A stretch of 5,869 nt of DNA from Thermomicrobiales bacterium (GTDB lineage Bacteria; Chloroflexota; Chloroflexia; Thermomicrobiales; UBA6265), in assembly GCA_025928535.1 (NCBI GenBank), contig JAICJJ010000205.1:1-5869 (forward strand), written 5' to 3'. The position numbers were made by a program, and so were the translations under genes. The notes beneath the pieces were generated by a model. That model was not told the origin of the DNA, ran no database searches, and saw only the letters and a program-made list of their open reading frames with translations. Positions 5,616-5,869 of this stretch are shown here, piece by piece (the stretch's first letter is position 1; every line of letters begins with the position of its first letter).

Positions 5616-5869
5616 TCACGCCGGATCGTCGCGCGGCCGGCCCGGATCGAGCATGGCGCGCACGACCGGGCTGACGAATTCCGTCGCCAAGCAATCGTAA
5701 AACAGTTCGTCCCAGAAGCGGCCGAGATGCCAGCGCGCCTGACGGCGGCGGCCGATCAACCGGAAACCGGCTTTTTCGTAGGCGCGCCGGGCGGCGGGAT
5801 TGTATTCGTAGACGGTCAGCATCACGTTGTGGAGGCCGAGCGCGTTGAAGGCGTAATCGAGCGCCAGCC
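5616..5869 (-). CDS. GNAT N-acetyltransferase, RimJ/RimL type, C-terminal part only
   Basis: The reading frame is open to the right edge of the window, so the start and the N-terminal acetyl-CoA-binding core are missing; 83 residues plus the stop codon are visible. They begin LALDYAFNALGLHNVMLTV and continue EYNPAARRAYEKAGFRLIGRRR, then GRFWDELFYDCLATEF. This is the standard end of RimJ/RimL-like GNAT enzymes: the helix with LLDYAF, the strand with LxVxxxNxxAxRAYEKxGF, and the final strand pair that includes the aromatic-Asp-Glu motif. The family transfers an acetyl group from acetyl-CoA to protein N-termini, or to small molecules in many homologues; the substrate here cannot be told. A GTG at 5825 and an ATG at 5822 are internal codons, not starts, because conserved GNAT sequence continues upstream of them. 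A 34-base gap leads to the zinc-ribbon gene, so the two are probably in one operon. Confidence 0.9.
   Translation of the reverse strand, partial: LALDYAFNALGLHNVMLTVYEYNPAARRAYEKAGFRLIGRRRQARWHLGRFWDELFYDCLATEFVSPVVRAMLDPGRPRDDPA

Overview
This is GC-rich bacterial DNA with short spacers between genes. It holds six protein genes, two of them cut by the window edges. I see no RNA gene, CRISPR array, transposon or phage gene. The mix suggests a high-GC bacterium, possibly Chloroflexota of the Thermomicrobia kind: an Excalibur-domain exported protein with TPTPE-rich linkers, a SWIM zinc-finger/helical-repeat protein, a CPxDG-type zf-TFIIB protein, and strong reliance on GGAGG-type ribosome sites. 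No phylogenetic marker is present, so this placement is a weak inference.

Layout, left to right. Positions 1-1818 (+) are the 3' part of an unusually long malic enzyme gene. It ends one malic-enzyme module (the C-terminal half of its NAD-binding domain) and continues in the same reading frame into a second, complete module. The overlapping parts of the two modules align without gaps over 165 codons. The first copy has lost the asparagines that contact the substrate, while the second keeps them. After a 133-base spacer come three same-strand genes with gaps of 33 and 27 bases: a 653-residue SWIM zinc-finger protein (1952-3913), a YmdB/MacroD-like macro-domain protein (3947-4498), and a secreted protein with two Excalibur calcium-binding-like domains around an Asn/Lys/Gln-rich, TPTPE-punctuated linker (4526-5299). 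On the minus strand, converging on that gene with only 6 bases between the ends, are a small zf-TFIIB-type zinc-ribbon protein (5306-5581) and, 34 bases upstream of it, the C-terminal part of a RimJ/RimL-type GNAT acetyltransferase (5616-5869).

Functionally this looks like a housekeeping or accessory neighbourhood, not one recognisable pathway. Malic enzyme belongs to central carbon metabolism, the macro protein probably removes ADP-ribose-linked acyl or ester groups, the SWIM protein probably binds nucleic acid or protein partners, and the Excalibur protein acts outside the membrane. The spacing of the three middle genes allows co-transcription, but nothing in the sequence ties their functions together. 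The most unusual feature is the double-module malic enzyme with a probably non-catalytic or re-purposed first module. The Excalibur protein, with its charge-block linker and an orphan LPATG near the C-terminus, is second. I did not find a convincing novel multi-gene system.
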